A DNA stretch of 64,000 nt from Limosilactobacillus secaliphilus (lineage in GTDB: Bacteria > Bacillota > Bacilli > Lactobacillales > Lactobacillaceae). The position numbers and the translations under genes were made by a program. The stretch is taken from assembly GCF_001437055.1 (NCBI RefSeq), contig NZ_JQBW01000010.1:507472-571471 (forward strand), read 5' to 3'. The notes below the pieces were generated by a model. The model was not told the origin of the DNA, did no database searches, and worked only from the letters and a program-made list of their open reading frames with translations. The stretch's first letter is position 1. Every line of letters begins with the position of its first letter. Shown piece after piece: positions 28,036 to 37,116 of this stretch.

Positions 28036-28905
28036 ATGAAGATTAGTGATTATGAATATCAGCAGGGAAACTTTAAGATCAAGGAAGTCTCCACGAAGCC
28101 CAAAAAACTTTTAACAAAAGATGAGGCTGAAAAACACGTACAGAAACGGATGAAGGAGTTCGCCAAAGATCAAGAGATGCTGTTTGCTCGTCATCACTAC
28201 GGCCTAATCATTGTTCTCCAGGCGATGGACGCGGCTGGTAAGGACAGTCTGGTCAACCACGTCTTCAAGGGTATTACGCCTGCCGGTTTTCAGGTTGCCA
28301 GTTTCAAGCAACCCAACAGCATTGACCTGCGCCATGACTTCCTGTGGCGGGTGAATGCCCAGCTGCCGGAAAGAGGGAAAATTGGGATCTTCAACCGGTC
28401 ATACTATGAAGATGTCTTGATCTCCCGTGTTCACCCGGAAATCTTATTGAATGCCAATTTGCCGGGGATTCATCGTCTGGATGATATCAACGAGTCGTTT
28501 TACCAGACACGTTACAGAGACATCTGCAATTACGAGCGTTACTTAACCCACTGTGGTTATGTGATTTTGAAGTTCTTCCTACATGTGTCAAAAGATGAAC
28601 AGAAGAAACGGTTCATCGCCCGGATTGAGGAGAAGAATAAGAATTGGAAGTTCTCCTCAGCCGACATTCGGGAGCGGGGCTTCTGGAACCAGTATCAAGA
28701 CGCATACCAGCGGGCAATCAACGCTACGGCATCGGTGGAAAATCCATGGTACGTTTTGCCAGCTGATGACAAGTGGACCTGCCGTGCGATCTTCTCGGAT
28801 ATTCTGTTAGCCAGAATCAGCCAACTGCCGCTTTCTTATCCACGGGTTTCCGCGGAAGAAGAAAACAACTTGGAAAAGGCCTACGCAGAATTGAAGAAGG
28901 ACTAA
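28036..28905 (+). CDS. PPK2-family polyphosphate:nucleotide phosphotransferase
   Basis: A 289-residue kinase of the polyphosphate kinase 2 family. The P-loop is QAMDAAGKDS, followed by Walker B GKIGIFNRSYYEDVL and a lid with HVSKDEQKKRFIARIEE. PPK2 enzymes use polyphosphate to phosphorylate AMP/ADP or GMP/GDP; the class cannot be told from sequence reading alone. The ATG at 28036 is preferred: an in-frame TTG at 27979 would read through the parS site. The ribosome-binding site (TAATAGG) is weak. Monocistronic, with its own terminator. Confidence 0.88.
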   Translation: MKISDYEYQQGNFKIKEVSTKPKKLLTKDEAEKHVQKRMKEFAKDQEMLFARHHYGLIIVLQAMDAAGKDSLVNHVFKGITPAGFQVASFKQPNSIDLRHDFLWRVNAQLPERGKIGIFNRSYYEDVLISRVHPEILLNANLPGIHRLDDINESFYQTRYRDICNYERYLTHCGYVILKFFLHVSKDEQKKRFIARIEEKNKNWKFSSADIRERGFWNQYQDAYQRAINATASVENPWYVLPADDKWTCRAIFSDILLARISQLPLSYPRVSAEEENNLEKAYAELKKD

Positions 28906-28917
28906 GCTACTGATTAC

Positions 28918-28963
28918 AGGCTTTTGGTGTTTAATCGACAAACATCAAAAGCCTATTTTTTAT
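28918..28963 (+). terminator. Terminator after the PPK2 gene
   Basis: AGGCTTTTGGTGTTT / AAACATCAAAAGCCT stem (one mismatch) followed by ATTTTTTAT. Confidence 0.9.
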
Positions 28964-29048
28964 GCACAAATATGGTAAAAGTCAGTCGTGACAAGGGATT
29001 AAGCAGTTTTAAAAAATAAAGGTCAAAAAAGTCAAAAAATTAGTGTTT

Positions 29049-29081
29049 CACACTTGTGATATATCACAGATGTGGTATACT
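29049..29081 (+). promoter_or_regulatory. Promoter and palindromic operator of the HTH-clpL unit
   Basis: TTGTGA (29054-29059), 16 bases, TATACT (29076-29081) with TGG extended -10. The perfect palindrome TGTGATATATCACA (29055-29068) covers the -35 and is flanked symmetrically by CACA (29049-29052) and TGTG (29071-29074). This is a strong candidate operator, possibly for the HTH protein encoded just downstream. A GGTCAAA/AGTCAAA pair at 29021-29036 resembles a CtsR box with one base too few between repeats. Confidence 0.65.
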
Positions 29082-29107
29082 AATAAGTGTAAAGGAAGTG
29101 AGTAGTA

Positions 29108-29332
29108 ATGCGGATTGATATTAAAAGCTATTTGCGTGCAAATCATCTAACCATCTACCAAGTAGCTAAGATTTCCGGCTACGGCTACACCACTTTACAC
29201 AAGTCGTTTAATAAGGAGCAGACAAGTGCAACACCGCTTAATCTCCGCGATTTGGATGCGATTGCGCAAGCACAGCATCGGCGGATGTGGCAGGTATTGC
29301 GAGATTTGGAAGAAAGCTACCTCGAAGACTAA
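29108..29332 (+). CDS. Small helix-turn-helix protein upstream of clpL
   Basis: A 74-residue protein with an HTH at about 14-45 (TIYQVAKISGYGYTTLHKSF) and an amphipathic C-terminal region (LNLRDLDAIAQAQHRRMWQV). It resembles Xre-type DNA-binding domains without any effector part. GGAAGTGAG precedes the ATG. clpL starts 64 bases downstream with no terminator between, so they are probably co-transcribed from the palindrome-bearing promoter. Specific function not recognised; autoregulator of the clpL unit is an inference. Confidence 0.75.
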   Translation: MRIDIKSYLRANHLTIYQVAKISGYGYTTLHKSFNKEQTSATPLNLRDLDAIAQAQHRRMWQVLRDLEESYLED

Positions 29333-29395
29333 TAGAGTGATGCTGATTTAAACGACGATGATCAATTAATGAAATAAATAAAGGGGGATTTTACT

Positions 29396-31579
29396 ATGGC
29401 ACAAACACCAAGAGATCCATTTGATGACAACATGAATGACATTTTTGACCAGCTCATGGGCGGCATGGGTGGATTCAACTCTGATAACCGCCGCTACCTG
29501 ATCAATGGTCGGGAAGTTACCCCTGAAGAATTCGCTCAGTACCGGCGGACAGGTCGTTTACCAGGCTCTGGTATTCAACAACCTGGCGCCCAAGCAACTA
29601 AGGCTGGCAAGCCAAAGGGCATTTTGGAAAAATTAGGTCGCAACTTAACTAAGGAAGCCCGTGAAGGCAAGTTGGACCCAGTGATTGGCCGGAACAAGGA
29701 AATTCAGGAAACTGCCGAAATTTTGAGTCGGCGGACGAAGAACAACCCTGTTTTGGTTGGTGACGCTGGTGTTGGTAAGACGGCCGTTGTTGAAGGCTTG
29801 GCCCAGGCCATCGTTGCTGGTGATGTACCGGCACCGATTAAGGACAAGCAAATCATCAGTATCGACATTTCTGGTTTGGAAGCTGGTACCCAGTACCGTG
29901 GCAGCTTCGAAGAGAACATGCAGAAACTGATTGATGAAGTCAAGAAGGCCGGCAACGTTATCCTGTTCTTCGATGAAATTCACCAGATCATCGGTGCAGG
30001 TTCAACTGGTGATGAAGACGGCTCCAAGGGGATGGCTGATATCATCAAGCCAGCATTGTCACGGGGTGAAATTACCGTGATCGGTGCAACGACCCAGGAC
30101 GAATACCGGAACACCATCATGAAGGATGCCGCATTGGCACGGCGGTTTAATGCCGTTACGGTCAACGCTCCAAGCAAGGAAGACACCCTGAAGATTTTGA
30201 AGGGTATCCAGACTTTGTACGAGAAGCACCACAACGTTAAGTTGCCAGACGATGTATTGAAGGCAGCGGTTGACTACTCCGTTCAATACATTCCACAGCG
30301 GTCACTGCCAGACAAGGCCATTGACCTGATCGATATGACGGCTGCTCACTTAGCTGCTAAACACCCAGTCAAGGATGTTAAGGACATTGAGGCTGAGATC
30401 AAGAAGGAAGAAGAAAAGCAGCAAGAAGCTGTTAAGAAGGAAGATTACCAAGCAGCTCAGAAGTCCAAGGATCGGGTTGCTGACTTGAAGAAGCAGATCA
30501 AAGACCACTCCAAGCAGAAGGAAGTTACGGCAACACCAAACGACGTAGCTGCCGCTATTGAACAGATGACGGGCATTCCGGTTTCTAAGATCGGTGCAAC
30601 GGATGTTCAGCGCTTGAAGAACATGGACAAGCGGCTGGAAGGCAAGGTCATTGGCCAAGATGAAGCCGTTGAAGCTGTATCACGGGCCATTCGGCGGAAC
30701 CGTGCCGGCTTTGACGAAGGCAACCGGCCAATCGGCAGCTTCCTGTTCGTTGGCCCGACCGGTGTTGGTAAGACTGAACTGGCTAAGCAATTAGCTCTCG
30801 ACATGTTCGGCTCTGAAAACGACCTGATTCGGTTAGACATGTCCGAATACTCTGACCGGACGGCGGTTTCCAAGTTGATCGGTGCCACTGCTGGTTACGT
30901 TGGCTACAACGACAACGGCAACACGTTGACTGAAAAAGTACGTCGTCACCCATACTCCATCATCTTGCTCGATGAAATCGAAAAGGCTGACCCACAAGTG
31001 ATCACCTTACTGCTGCAAGTACTTGATGATGGTCGTCTGACTGATGGCCAAGGCAACACGGTCGACTTTAAGAACACGATTATTATCGCAACCTCTAATG
31101 CCGGCTACTCCAAGGACGCCCCAGTTAAATTAGGCAACGAAAAGGACGAAGAAGACCTGATTAAGAAGTTAACCACCTACTTCCGTCCAGAATTCCTGAA
31201 CCGGTTTAACGCCATCGTTGAATTCCACAGCTTGAGCAAGGACAACCTGCACAAGATCGTGGACCTGATGATCAAGGGCGTTAACGAGACGCTGGCTAAG
31301 AAGGGCATGGATGTAAAGGTAACTGAAGCAGCCAAACTCTTCTTGATCGACAAGGGTTACGACAAGGCCATGGGTGCTCGTCCATTGCGGCGGGTGATCG
31401 AACGTGAAATTCGTGACAAGGTCACTGATTACTACTTAGACCACTTAGACGAAAAGCACTTAGTTGCCGAAATGAAGGACGGTGACTTGGTAATCGTCAA
31501 CGCCAAGGATGCCACCGATGACAGCAAGGAATTGAAGAAGGAAGAAAGTCAGGACAAGGAAGACAAGTCCAACGACTAA
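29396..31579 (+). CDS. clpL: ClpL AAA+ disaggregase/chaperone
   Basis: A 727-residue Hsp100 protein typical of lactobacilli. A short Gly/Met/Phe-rich N-terminal segment with [15 protein letters not shown] replaces the Clp N domain. AAA-1 has Walker A GDAGVGKT (122-129) and FDEIHQI; a short coiled coil (about 330-375, Lys/Glu rich) follows; AAA-2 has GPTGVGKT (about 453-460) and LLDEIEKA. No IGF/L ClpP-docking tripeptide is visible, in keeping with ClpL acting without ClpP. The tail is Lys/Glu/Asp-rich. AAAGGGGG precedes the ATG. ClpL confers heat and acid tolerance. Confidence 0.95.
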   Translation: MAQTPRDPFDDNMNDIFDQLMGGMGGFNSDNRRYLINGREVTPEEFAQYRRTGRLPGSGIQQPGAQATKAGKPKGILEKLGRNLTKEAREGKLDPVIGRNKEIQETAEILSRRTKNNPVLVGDAGVGKTAVVEGLAQAIVAGDVPAPIKDKQIISIDISGLEAGTQYRGSFEENMQKLIDEVKKAGNVILFFDEIHQIIGAGSTGDEDGSKGMADIIKPALSRGEITVIGATTQDEYRNTIMKDAALARRFNAVTVNAPSKEDTLKILKGIQTLYEKHHNVKLPDDVLKAAVDYSVQYIPQRSLPDKAIDLIDMTAAHLAAKHPVKDVKDIEAEIKKEEEKQQEAVKKEDYQAAQKSKDRVADLKKQIKDHSKQKEVTATPNDVAAAIEQMTGIPVSKIGATDVQRLKNMDKRLEGKVIGQDEAVEAVSRAIRRNRAGFDEGNRPIGSFLFVGPTGVGKTELAKQLALDMFGSENDLIRLDMSEYSDRTAVSKLIGATAGYVGYNDNGNTLTEKVRRHPYSIILLDEIEKADPQVITLLLQVLDDGRLTDGQGNTVDFKNTIIIATSNAGYSKDAPVKLGNEKDEEDLIKKLTTYFRPEFLNRFNAIVEFHSLSKDNLHKIVDLMIKGVNETLAKKGMDVKVTEAAKLFLIDKGYDKAMGARPLRRVIEREIRDKVTDYYLDHLDEKHLVAEMKDGDLVIVNAKDATDDSKELKKEESQDKEDKSND

Positions 31580-31596
31580 TCCTTAAATAAATAAGC

Positions 31597-31636
31597 GGTC
31601 CCGGAATTGGTTTGATCCAATTCCGGGACCTTTTTT
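31597..31636 (+). terminator. Terminator after clpL
   Basis: Perfect 14-bp stem GGTCCCGGAATTGG / CCAATTCCGGGACC followed by TTTTTTG. Confidence 0.95.
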
Positions 31637-31649
31637 GTTGCTGCAGAGA

Positions 31650-31781
31650 TTAACGACGAGATTTGAAATAGTAGGCTAAAGCGATTAGCAAAATCAAAAC
31701 AATGATGGCTAAGCGCGGGTCTTCTTTGAATAGCATGTGGAAGGCATGAATCTGGCCGAGGCCAAAAGGATAATCGATCAT
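31650..31781 (-). CDS. Small single-pass membrane protein, unknown
   Basis: A 43-codon frame: MIDYPFGLGQIHAFHML, a charged KEDPR, then one hydrophobic helix (about 24-40, LAIIVLILLIALAYYF) and the basic end KSRR. The ATG is preceded by AAGGAG at a good distance. Reading direction is opposite to clpL and cls, and its stop abuts the clpL terminator. I do not recognise a family. The Shine-Dalgarno, clean transmembrane segment and positive C terminus make a real small membrane protein likely. Confidence 0.65.
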   Translation of the reverse strand: MIDYPFGLGQIHAFHMLFKEDPRLAIIVLILLIALAYYFKSRR

Positions 31782-31889
31782 TTTGAATCACTCCTTGTAA
31801 TTTGTTCCTAATTATAAGTGAGTCACGCGGTTGGTTCACGAAATTAGATGAGTTAAAATTATCTTAAAGATCGAAAAGAGGCGGGAACG

Positions 31890-33359
31890 ATGATCACGGC
31901 AACATGGCGTTTGATTTTATTAACATTGCTAGTGATCGTCATTTTCAACGAAGTGGCGGCCCTGATTACCGTTTTCCGTGAAAAAAGGGACATTGCGGCC
32001 ACCTGGGCATGGTTGTTGGTCTTAACTTTGATTCCGGTGTTTGGCTTCATTGCCTATGCCTTCTTGGGTCGGAAGCCAACCAAAAAGCGGATGGCTCGGA
32101 TTCAAACGGCCACTCAGCTGGAATTGAAGTCGGCCTTTGATGCCCAGCAGAAGCAAATCCACGAAATGGAACAGCCGCAAGAAATGACCACCCGAACCTA
32201 TTGGCGGACGGTTCAGCTGTTTCAAAGCATCGACCACGCCTACTTTACCCGTCATAATCATGTCGATATCTATGATGGCAGTGATGAGTTTTTTGACCAG
32301 CTGTTTAAGGACATTGCGGCGGCCAAGAAAAGTATCCATATCGAGTTCTACACGATCTATAACGACCAGATTGGTAACGACCTGCGCACCTTGCTGGAAG
32401 AGAAGGCAGCCCAGGGTGTAGAAGTACGGGTCCTCTATGATTCTTGGGGGTCGCGTGGGGTTAAACCCAGCTTTTACAATCAGTTGCGGGAAAATGGCGG
32501 CCATGCAGCCCAATTCTTGATGACCCGGAGCAACCTTTTCGACTTTCGGATTAACTACCGTGATCACCGTAAGATTGTTGTTCTCGACGGCAAATACGGT
32601 TATGTGGGCGGCTTTAATATTGGTGACCAATACCTTGGCCGCGTTGCTAAGTTTGGCCCGTGGCGCGACACCCACCTGCGCATTTTGGGTGGGGCGGTCT
32701 ATTCCTTACAGCAGCGCTTCATTCGTGACTGGAACGCCTCAATGAACGGCGATGAGGAGCGAATCCTGCACTATCAGGCATACTTCCCGCCGATTAAGGT
32801 CCATCATGGGTCGACGGCGATGCAGATTGTGGACAGCGGGCCTGACAGCCGGATGGAAAAGATCAAGCTGGGTTACTTGCGGTTGATTAACGCAGCGACC
32901 GACCACATCTGGATTCAAACTCCTTACTTGATTCCCGACGATAGTATCTTGGATGCCTTAAAAATTGCGGCGCATTCAGGGGTTGACGTCCGGATCATGA
33001 TCCCGTGCAAGCCCGACCACCCCTTCGTTTACCGGGCGAGTCAGTATTTTGCCCGGGCACTAGCGAGTGAAGGAGTCACCATCTACTACTATGAGCGCGG
33101 CTTTATGCACGCAAAGACGGTGATGGTAGACGGTAAGATGGCTTCGGTTGGGTCTGCCAACATGGACTACCGGAGCTTCAAGTTGAACTTTGAAATTAAT
33201 TGTTTTATCTATGATGCGGCAACGGTCGACCAATTGGAACGGATCTTTATGGATGATATCCGGGTTTGCAAGGTGGTAACACCAGAAATGTTTGCTAACC
33301 AACCATTTTGGCTCCGCTTTAAACAGACATTTTCTCGTCTCTTGTCGCCAATTTTGTAG
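31890..33359 (+). CDS. cls: Cardiolipin synthase
   Basis: A 489-residue membrane phospholipase-D-family enzyme that makes cardiolipin from two phosphatidylglycerols. Two N-terminal transmembrane helices (about 5-25 and 35-58) are followed by two HKD motifs: HRKIVVLDGKYGYVGGFN (about 230) and HAKTVMVDGKMASVGSAN (about 410). GAGGCGGG precedes the ATG. Length and domain order match bacterial ClsA-type enzymes. Divergent from the small membrane gene. Confidence 0.96.
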   Translation: MITATWRLILLTLLVIVIFNEVAALITVFREKRDIAATWAWLLVLTLIPVFGFIAYAFLGRKPTKKRMARIQTATQLELKSAFDAQQKQIHEMEQPQEMTTRTYWRTVQLFQSIDHAYFTRHNHVDIYDGSDEFFDQLFKDIAAAKKSIHIEFYTIYNDQIGNDLRTLLEEKAAQGVEVRVLYDSWGSRGVKPSFYNQLRENGGHAAQFLMTRSNLFDFRINYRDHRKIVVLDGKYGYVGGFNIGDQYLGRVAKFGPWRDTHLRILGGAVYSLQQRFIRDWNASMNGDEERILHYQAYFPPIKVHHGSTAMQIVDSGPDSRMEKIKLGYLRLINAATDHIWIQTPYLIPDDSILDALKIAAHSGVDVRIMIPCKPDHPFVYRASQYFARALASEGVTIYYYERGFMHAKTVMVDGKMASVGSANMDYRSFKLNFEINCFIYDAATVDQLERIFMDDIRVCKVVTPEMFANQPFWLRFKQTFSRLLSPIL

Positions 33360-33444
33360 TAAGCTGGCATACAGGAGTTGTGGCTTAGAAGTTGCAGTAA
33401 CTTCGGCCACTTTTTTAATTTATCAACGAATAGGAGGAGCAGTA

Positions 33445-36400
33445 ATGAGCACGCTGCAATTTGTTACCGGACCAGCAGCTAAAAATCACGAAAAAGAGTT
33501 GATTCAACAGCTGGATAAAGACATGCAGAAATACCCAGACGATCAGTTCTTTTACCTGGTACCGAACCACATTAAGTTTTCAACCGAAATTCGGGTGCTA
33601 CAACGCCTCCGTGAAATACATCAGCAAGAAGATGTTTATGCACAATCCCGTTTGCAAATCTTGTCATTTAGCCGGTTTGCCTGGTTAATCTTGCGTGACC
33701 AGCCCCAATACCAGCGGCAGCGGATCTCGCAAGTGGGGATGAACATGCTGGTTGCTAAAATTGTGGCGGGCATGTCCGTTGACGACCTGCATCTGTTTGC
33801 CAAGGAAGCGCACCAATCCGGCTTCATTCAAGACTTAACGCAGCAACTGATTGAGTTTGAGAATGGCAACATCGACCCCCATGCGACGGATAAGATCGTC
33901 GAAAAGCTGCAGCAGCTCTCTAGCAGTGATTCCCAAGCGGATGCGAGTGCCAAGATCCAGATGCTGTTCCACGTCTATGACCAGTTTGATCAGGCGCTGG
34001 CTGGACGACTGAATACAGCAACCATCTACGAGCAGCTGACGAAGCAGTTGGACCAGCAAGACTTGAGCCATGTTCATTTTTACCTGGACCGTTTCAATAG
34101 CCAGTTCTCGGCGAAGGAAGAGGCAATGGTTGAGGCAATGATCAGAAACGGCAAAAGTACTATGATCAGCCTCATTTTGAATCACCAAGAAGTCCAACAC
34201 CCGGTTGACGATGATTTGTATAGCATGACGCTGAACCAGTACAAGCGATTACGATCTTTTGCGCAAAATGAAGGGATCGACATCCTGCCAAACATTGAAG
34301 CCAGTCAAAAACGGACGAATGCGGATCTGGCTGCGGTTGAACAGTGGATGGACAGTATGACGCGGCTGACCAACCCTAAACCATTAAAGGAAGGCAATAC
34401 ACTGGACCACGTTCACTTCTTCACTGCGCCAACCCGCTTTGATGAACTGTCCCGTGTGGCCGCCAAAATTCGGCAGATGGTGGCAACTGAAAAGTACACC
34501 GATCAAGATGGCAAGCAGAAGCGCTATCGTTACCGTGATTTTCTCGTGTTGACCCGGCATTTGGATGGTTATGAAACGATGCTGGAACCAATCTTTGAAT
34601 CACATGGTGTGCCGGTGTTTAACGATAATGATCGGTCGATGGCGGATGCACCGTTAGTCACGTTGTTGGACGCCTTGTTTAAAATTGCTGATCGTAATTA
34701 CCAGCTTGAAGACGTGTTGCAACTGTTGAAGACGGGCCTATTGAAGCCGCAGAACAGCCGTGGATTTAAGTATGCCGTTTACCAAGCCGAAAACTGGTGC
34801 CTGAAATACAGCCGGACGAAGAAGGACTGGTTGAGTAAAGAAGATTGGTCATATGATCCGCTGTTCCAGGCCGATGCCGTGGATAAAACAACCAAAGAAG
34901 GCCAACGAGCACTATACAAAGAGCAGCGATTAGACCGCCAGCTTAACCTCGTGCATAACTATGTCCGTGACCACATCGCTCCGCTGGTGGACGCTTTAAA
35001 GGCAGCCAAGACTGGTAAAATGGGCGCGACAATCCTTTATCAAGGCCTGAGTGATTTAGACCTTCCTAAGCAGCTGAAGCGCTGGGCTAACAATGCCAGT
35101 GCCGCTGGTGACCTTAACCAGGCCCAGGAGCCGCAGCAGGTTTGGCACACTTTCTGCAATCTGCTGGATGAATACGTTGCAATCATGGGTGACGATGATT
35201 TTGACTTGGACAGCTTCCAGAACCTGCTGACAGTCGGCTTCCAAGTGGCGACCTACTCACAAATTCCGTCGACCATCGACCAGGTCCTGGTTTCAGAAAC
35301 GGGGATCACGCAGACTGACCAGCGTAAAGTGGTCTTTATGATTGGTTCAACTGATGACGTGATGCCTGAAGTTTCGGTTAACAACAGCCTGTTAAGTGAC
35401 GATGACCGTGACCTGTTGAAGAATTGTCTGGCAGACAACCAATTCTTGCCGCAGGTTGGTTTGGGACGGATCCGTAACGAACCACTTATTAACTGTTTGG
35501 GCATGCTGGCGGCCGAAAACGAATTGTTTATGTCGGCACCGATTGCTGGTGGTGATGATGGTGCATTGCGGCCTTCACCGTATATGGTTGGCCTGGCTAG
35601 ATACTGCAATAAGTATGACGATTCCACCAAGTCGTTTACCGAAGATATGCCAATGGCACCAGTTCCACAAAGCGACTTTGCCGACCTGAAGCCGTTTGTC
35701 AGTTCTCAAGCAGCAACTTGGTCTGCCTATGTACAGGTTTATCGCGATGTCAAAAACAGCAATGCTAAGTTAGGCAGTGCTTGGCGGCAGGTTAGCGCTT
35801 TACTGAATCAAGATCGTGTTGAGCAATTACGGAACTTCAAATACAGCAATGACACGACCAACTTGTCAAAAGAGCTGGCAAGTCAGTTATATGGGGAAAC
35901 CGATCCGCAAGACAAAAAGAAGCGCCACAACACTCTGTATACGTCCATTTCGCAGCTGCAGACCTACTACCGGAACCCATATGAGTACTTCCTGAAGTTT
36001 GGCTTGAAGCTGAAGAAACGTGACGAATTGGAGATTTCGAATGCGGATTCGGGTACCTTCTACCACGACTCAATGGAAAAGCTGATCGATAGTGTCATTA
36101 ACGGTAACGAGAAGTTGGCAGACTTGACCGATGAAGAATTGACCAAGCGGATGAATCAAGCGATGGATTGGGCGTTTGCTCAGCAGCCGGCAATTAACCA
36201 ATTGGCGAAAAACTACCGGCGGATCGCCTATCAAAAGCACTATCTGCAAGGGGTGGCGACAACGATGGGCCGCGTGCTGCGCAATCAGGCTAAGGCCAGT
36301 GATGCCCACCCGGTTGACGTTGAATTGAGCTTTGACCAAACCGATGAAAGCAAGGGCGCATGGGCCGCTTTGCATTACCAGTTGGCAAACCAGCAACAGG

Positions 36401-37113
36401 TATTTGTGCGGGGCCGGATCGACCGGCTGGATAAAATTGCCGTGCAAGATGATGCCACCTACTACAACGTTGTGGACTACAAGTCAGGCAACAAAAAGTT
36501 TGACTTGGTGGACGCTTATTACGGCCTAGACCTGCAGATGTTGACCTATCTGAACAGCTTGAGCCAGCACCTGGCAGCGATTAAGGCAAAAGCAAAGGTC
36601 GGCGGCGCGCTTTACCTGCACCTGAATGCACCAAGCTATCATTATGGCGACCTGCAAAAGGGCGATGCGACCGATGTTGAATTGCAAAAACACCTTTATC
36701 ATGGTGTCATCATGAACGACCCTCAGTTGCTGATGCAATTGGATCATGGACTGGTGAAAGGGCAGCGGCGCCTGTTAGACCTCAGCACCAAGCAGAATAA
36801 GAACAAAGAAACTAAGCAAGAGCAGCCGTATACGTTTAAGAAGAAGACGGGGAGCCTGTTAGTCAACGCCGCCGAGTTAGCCGCGTTATTGCAGCGTAAT
36901 CAGCAATTATTGATCGATGCAGCGACGAATATTTTAGCAGGAGACGTGCAGCTGCACCCATTCCACCGGGATAAGCGGACTGGGTTGGATTACAGTGATT
37001 ATCTGGATGTTTTCCGTTTCGACAACATGCTGGACTACCACAAATACAATTACATCGATGAAAGTGATGATGACGTTTTGAGCAAGCTGAAGAATAATGA
37101 CCAGGAGGATTAA
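33445..37113 (+). CDS. rexB: ATP-dependent nuclease subunit RexB (AddB)
   Basis: A 1222-residue inactive-helicase/nuclease subunit of the RexAB (AddAB-type) double-strand-break resection enzyme. The N-terminal P-loop position reads VTGPAAKNHE, lacking GKS/T, as in other RexB proteins. The C-terminal RecB-like nuclease has VDYKSGNKKF and LDLQMLTYL. The iron-sulfur cysteines that clamp AddB nuclease domains are missing (the tail reads TGLDYSDYLDVFRFD). The ATG at 33445 has TAGGAGGAG upstream; the open frame continues to 33292 within cls, but that is not used. rexA follows after 3 bases. Confidence 0.95.
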   Translation: MSTLQFVTGPAAKNHEKELIQQLDKDMQKYPDDQFFYLVPNHIKFSTEIRVLQRLREIHQQEDVYAQSRLQILSFSRFAWLILRDQPQYQRQRISQVGMNMLVAKIVAGMSVDDLHLFAKEAHQSGFIQDLTQQLIEFENGNIDPHATDKIVEKLQQLSSSDSQADASAKIQMLFHVYDQFDQALAGRLNTATIYEQLTKQLDQQDLSHVHFYLDRFNSQFSAKEEAMVEAMIRNGKSTMISLILNHQEVQHPVDDDLYSMTLNQYKRLRSFAQNEGIDILPNIEASQKRTNADLAAVEQWMDSMTRLTNPKPLKEGNTLDHVHFFTAPTRFDELSRVAAKIRQMVATEKYTDQDGKQKRYRYRDFLVLTRHLDGYETMLEPIFESHGVPVFNDNDRSMADAPLVTLLDALFKIADRNYQLEDVLQLLKTGLLKPQNSRGFKYAVYQAENWCLKYSRTKKDWLSKEDWSYDPLFQADAVDKTTKEGQRALYKEQRLDRQLNLVHNYVRDHIAPLVDALKAAKTGKMGATILYQGLSDLDLPKQLKRWANNASAAGDLNQAQEPQQVWHTFCNLLDEYVAIMGDDDFDLDSFQNLLTVGFQVATYSQIPSTIDQVLVSETGITQTDQRKVVFMIGSTDDVMPEVSVNNSLLSDDDRDLLKNCLADNQFLPQVGLGRIRNEPLINCLGMLAAENELFMSAPIAGGDDGALRPSPYMVGLARYCNKYDDSTKSFTEDMPMAPVPQSDFADLKPFVSSQAATWSAYVQVYRDVKNSNAKLGSAWRQVSALLNQDRVEQLRNFKYSNDTTNLSKELASQLYGETDPQDKKKRHNTLYTSISQLQTYYRNPYEYFLKFGLKLKKRDELEISNADSGTFYHDSMEKLIDSVINGNEKLADLTDEELTKRMNQAMDWAFAQQPAINQLAKNYRRIAYQKHYLQGVATTMGRVLRNQAKASDAHPVDVELSFDQTDESKGAWAALHYQLANQQQVFVRGRIDRLDKIAVQDDATYYNVVDYKSGNKKFDLVDAYYGLDLQMLTYLNSLSQHLAAIKAKAKVGGALYLHLNAPSYHYGDLQKGDATDVELQKHLYHGVIMNDPQLLMQLDHGLVKGQRRLLDLSTKQNKNKETKQEQPYTFKKKTGSLLVNAAELAALLQRNQQLLIDAATNILAGDVQLHPFHRDKRTGLDYSDYLDVFRFDNMLDYHKYNYIDESDDDVLSKLKNNDQED

Positions 37114-37116
37114 ACG

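Noticed and set aside
29021-29036. CtsR box upstream of the HTH-clpL unit
   Set aside because: GGTCAAA is followed by AGTCAAA after two bases, where CtsR boxes have three; kept only as a resemblance.
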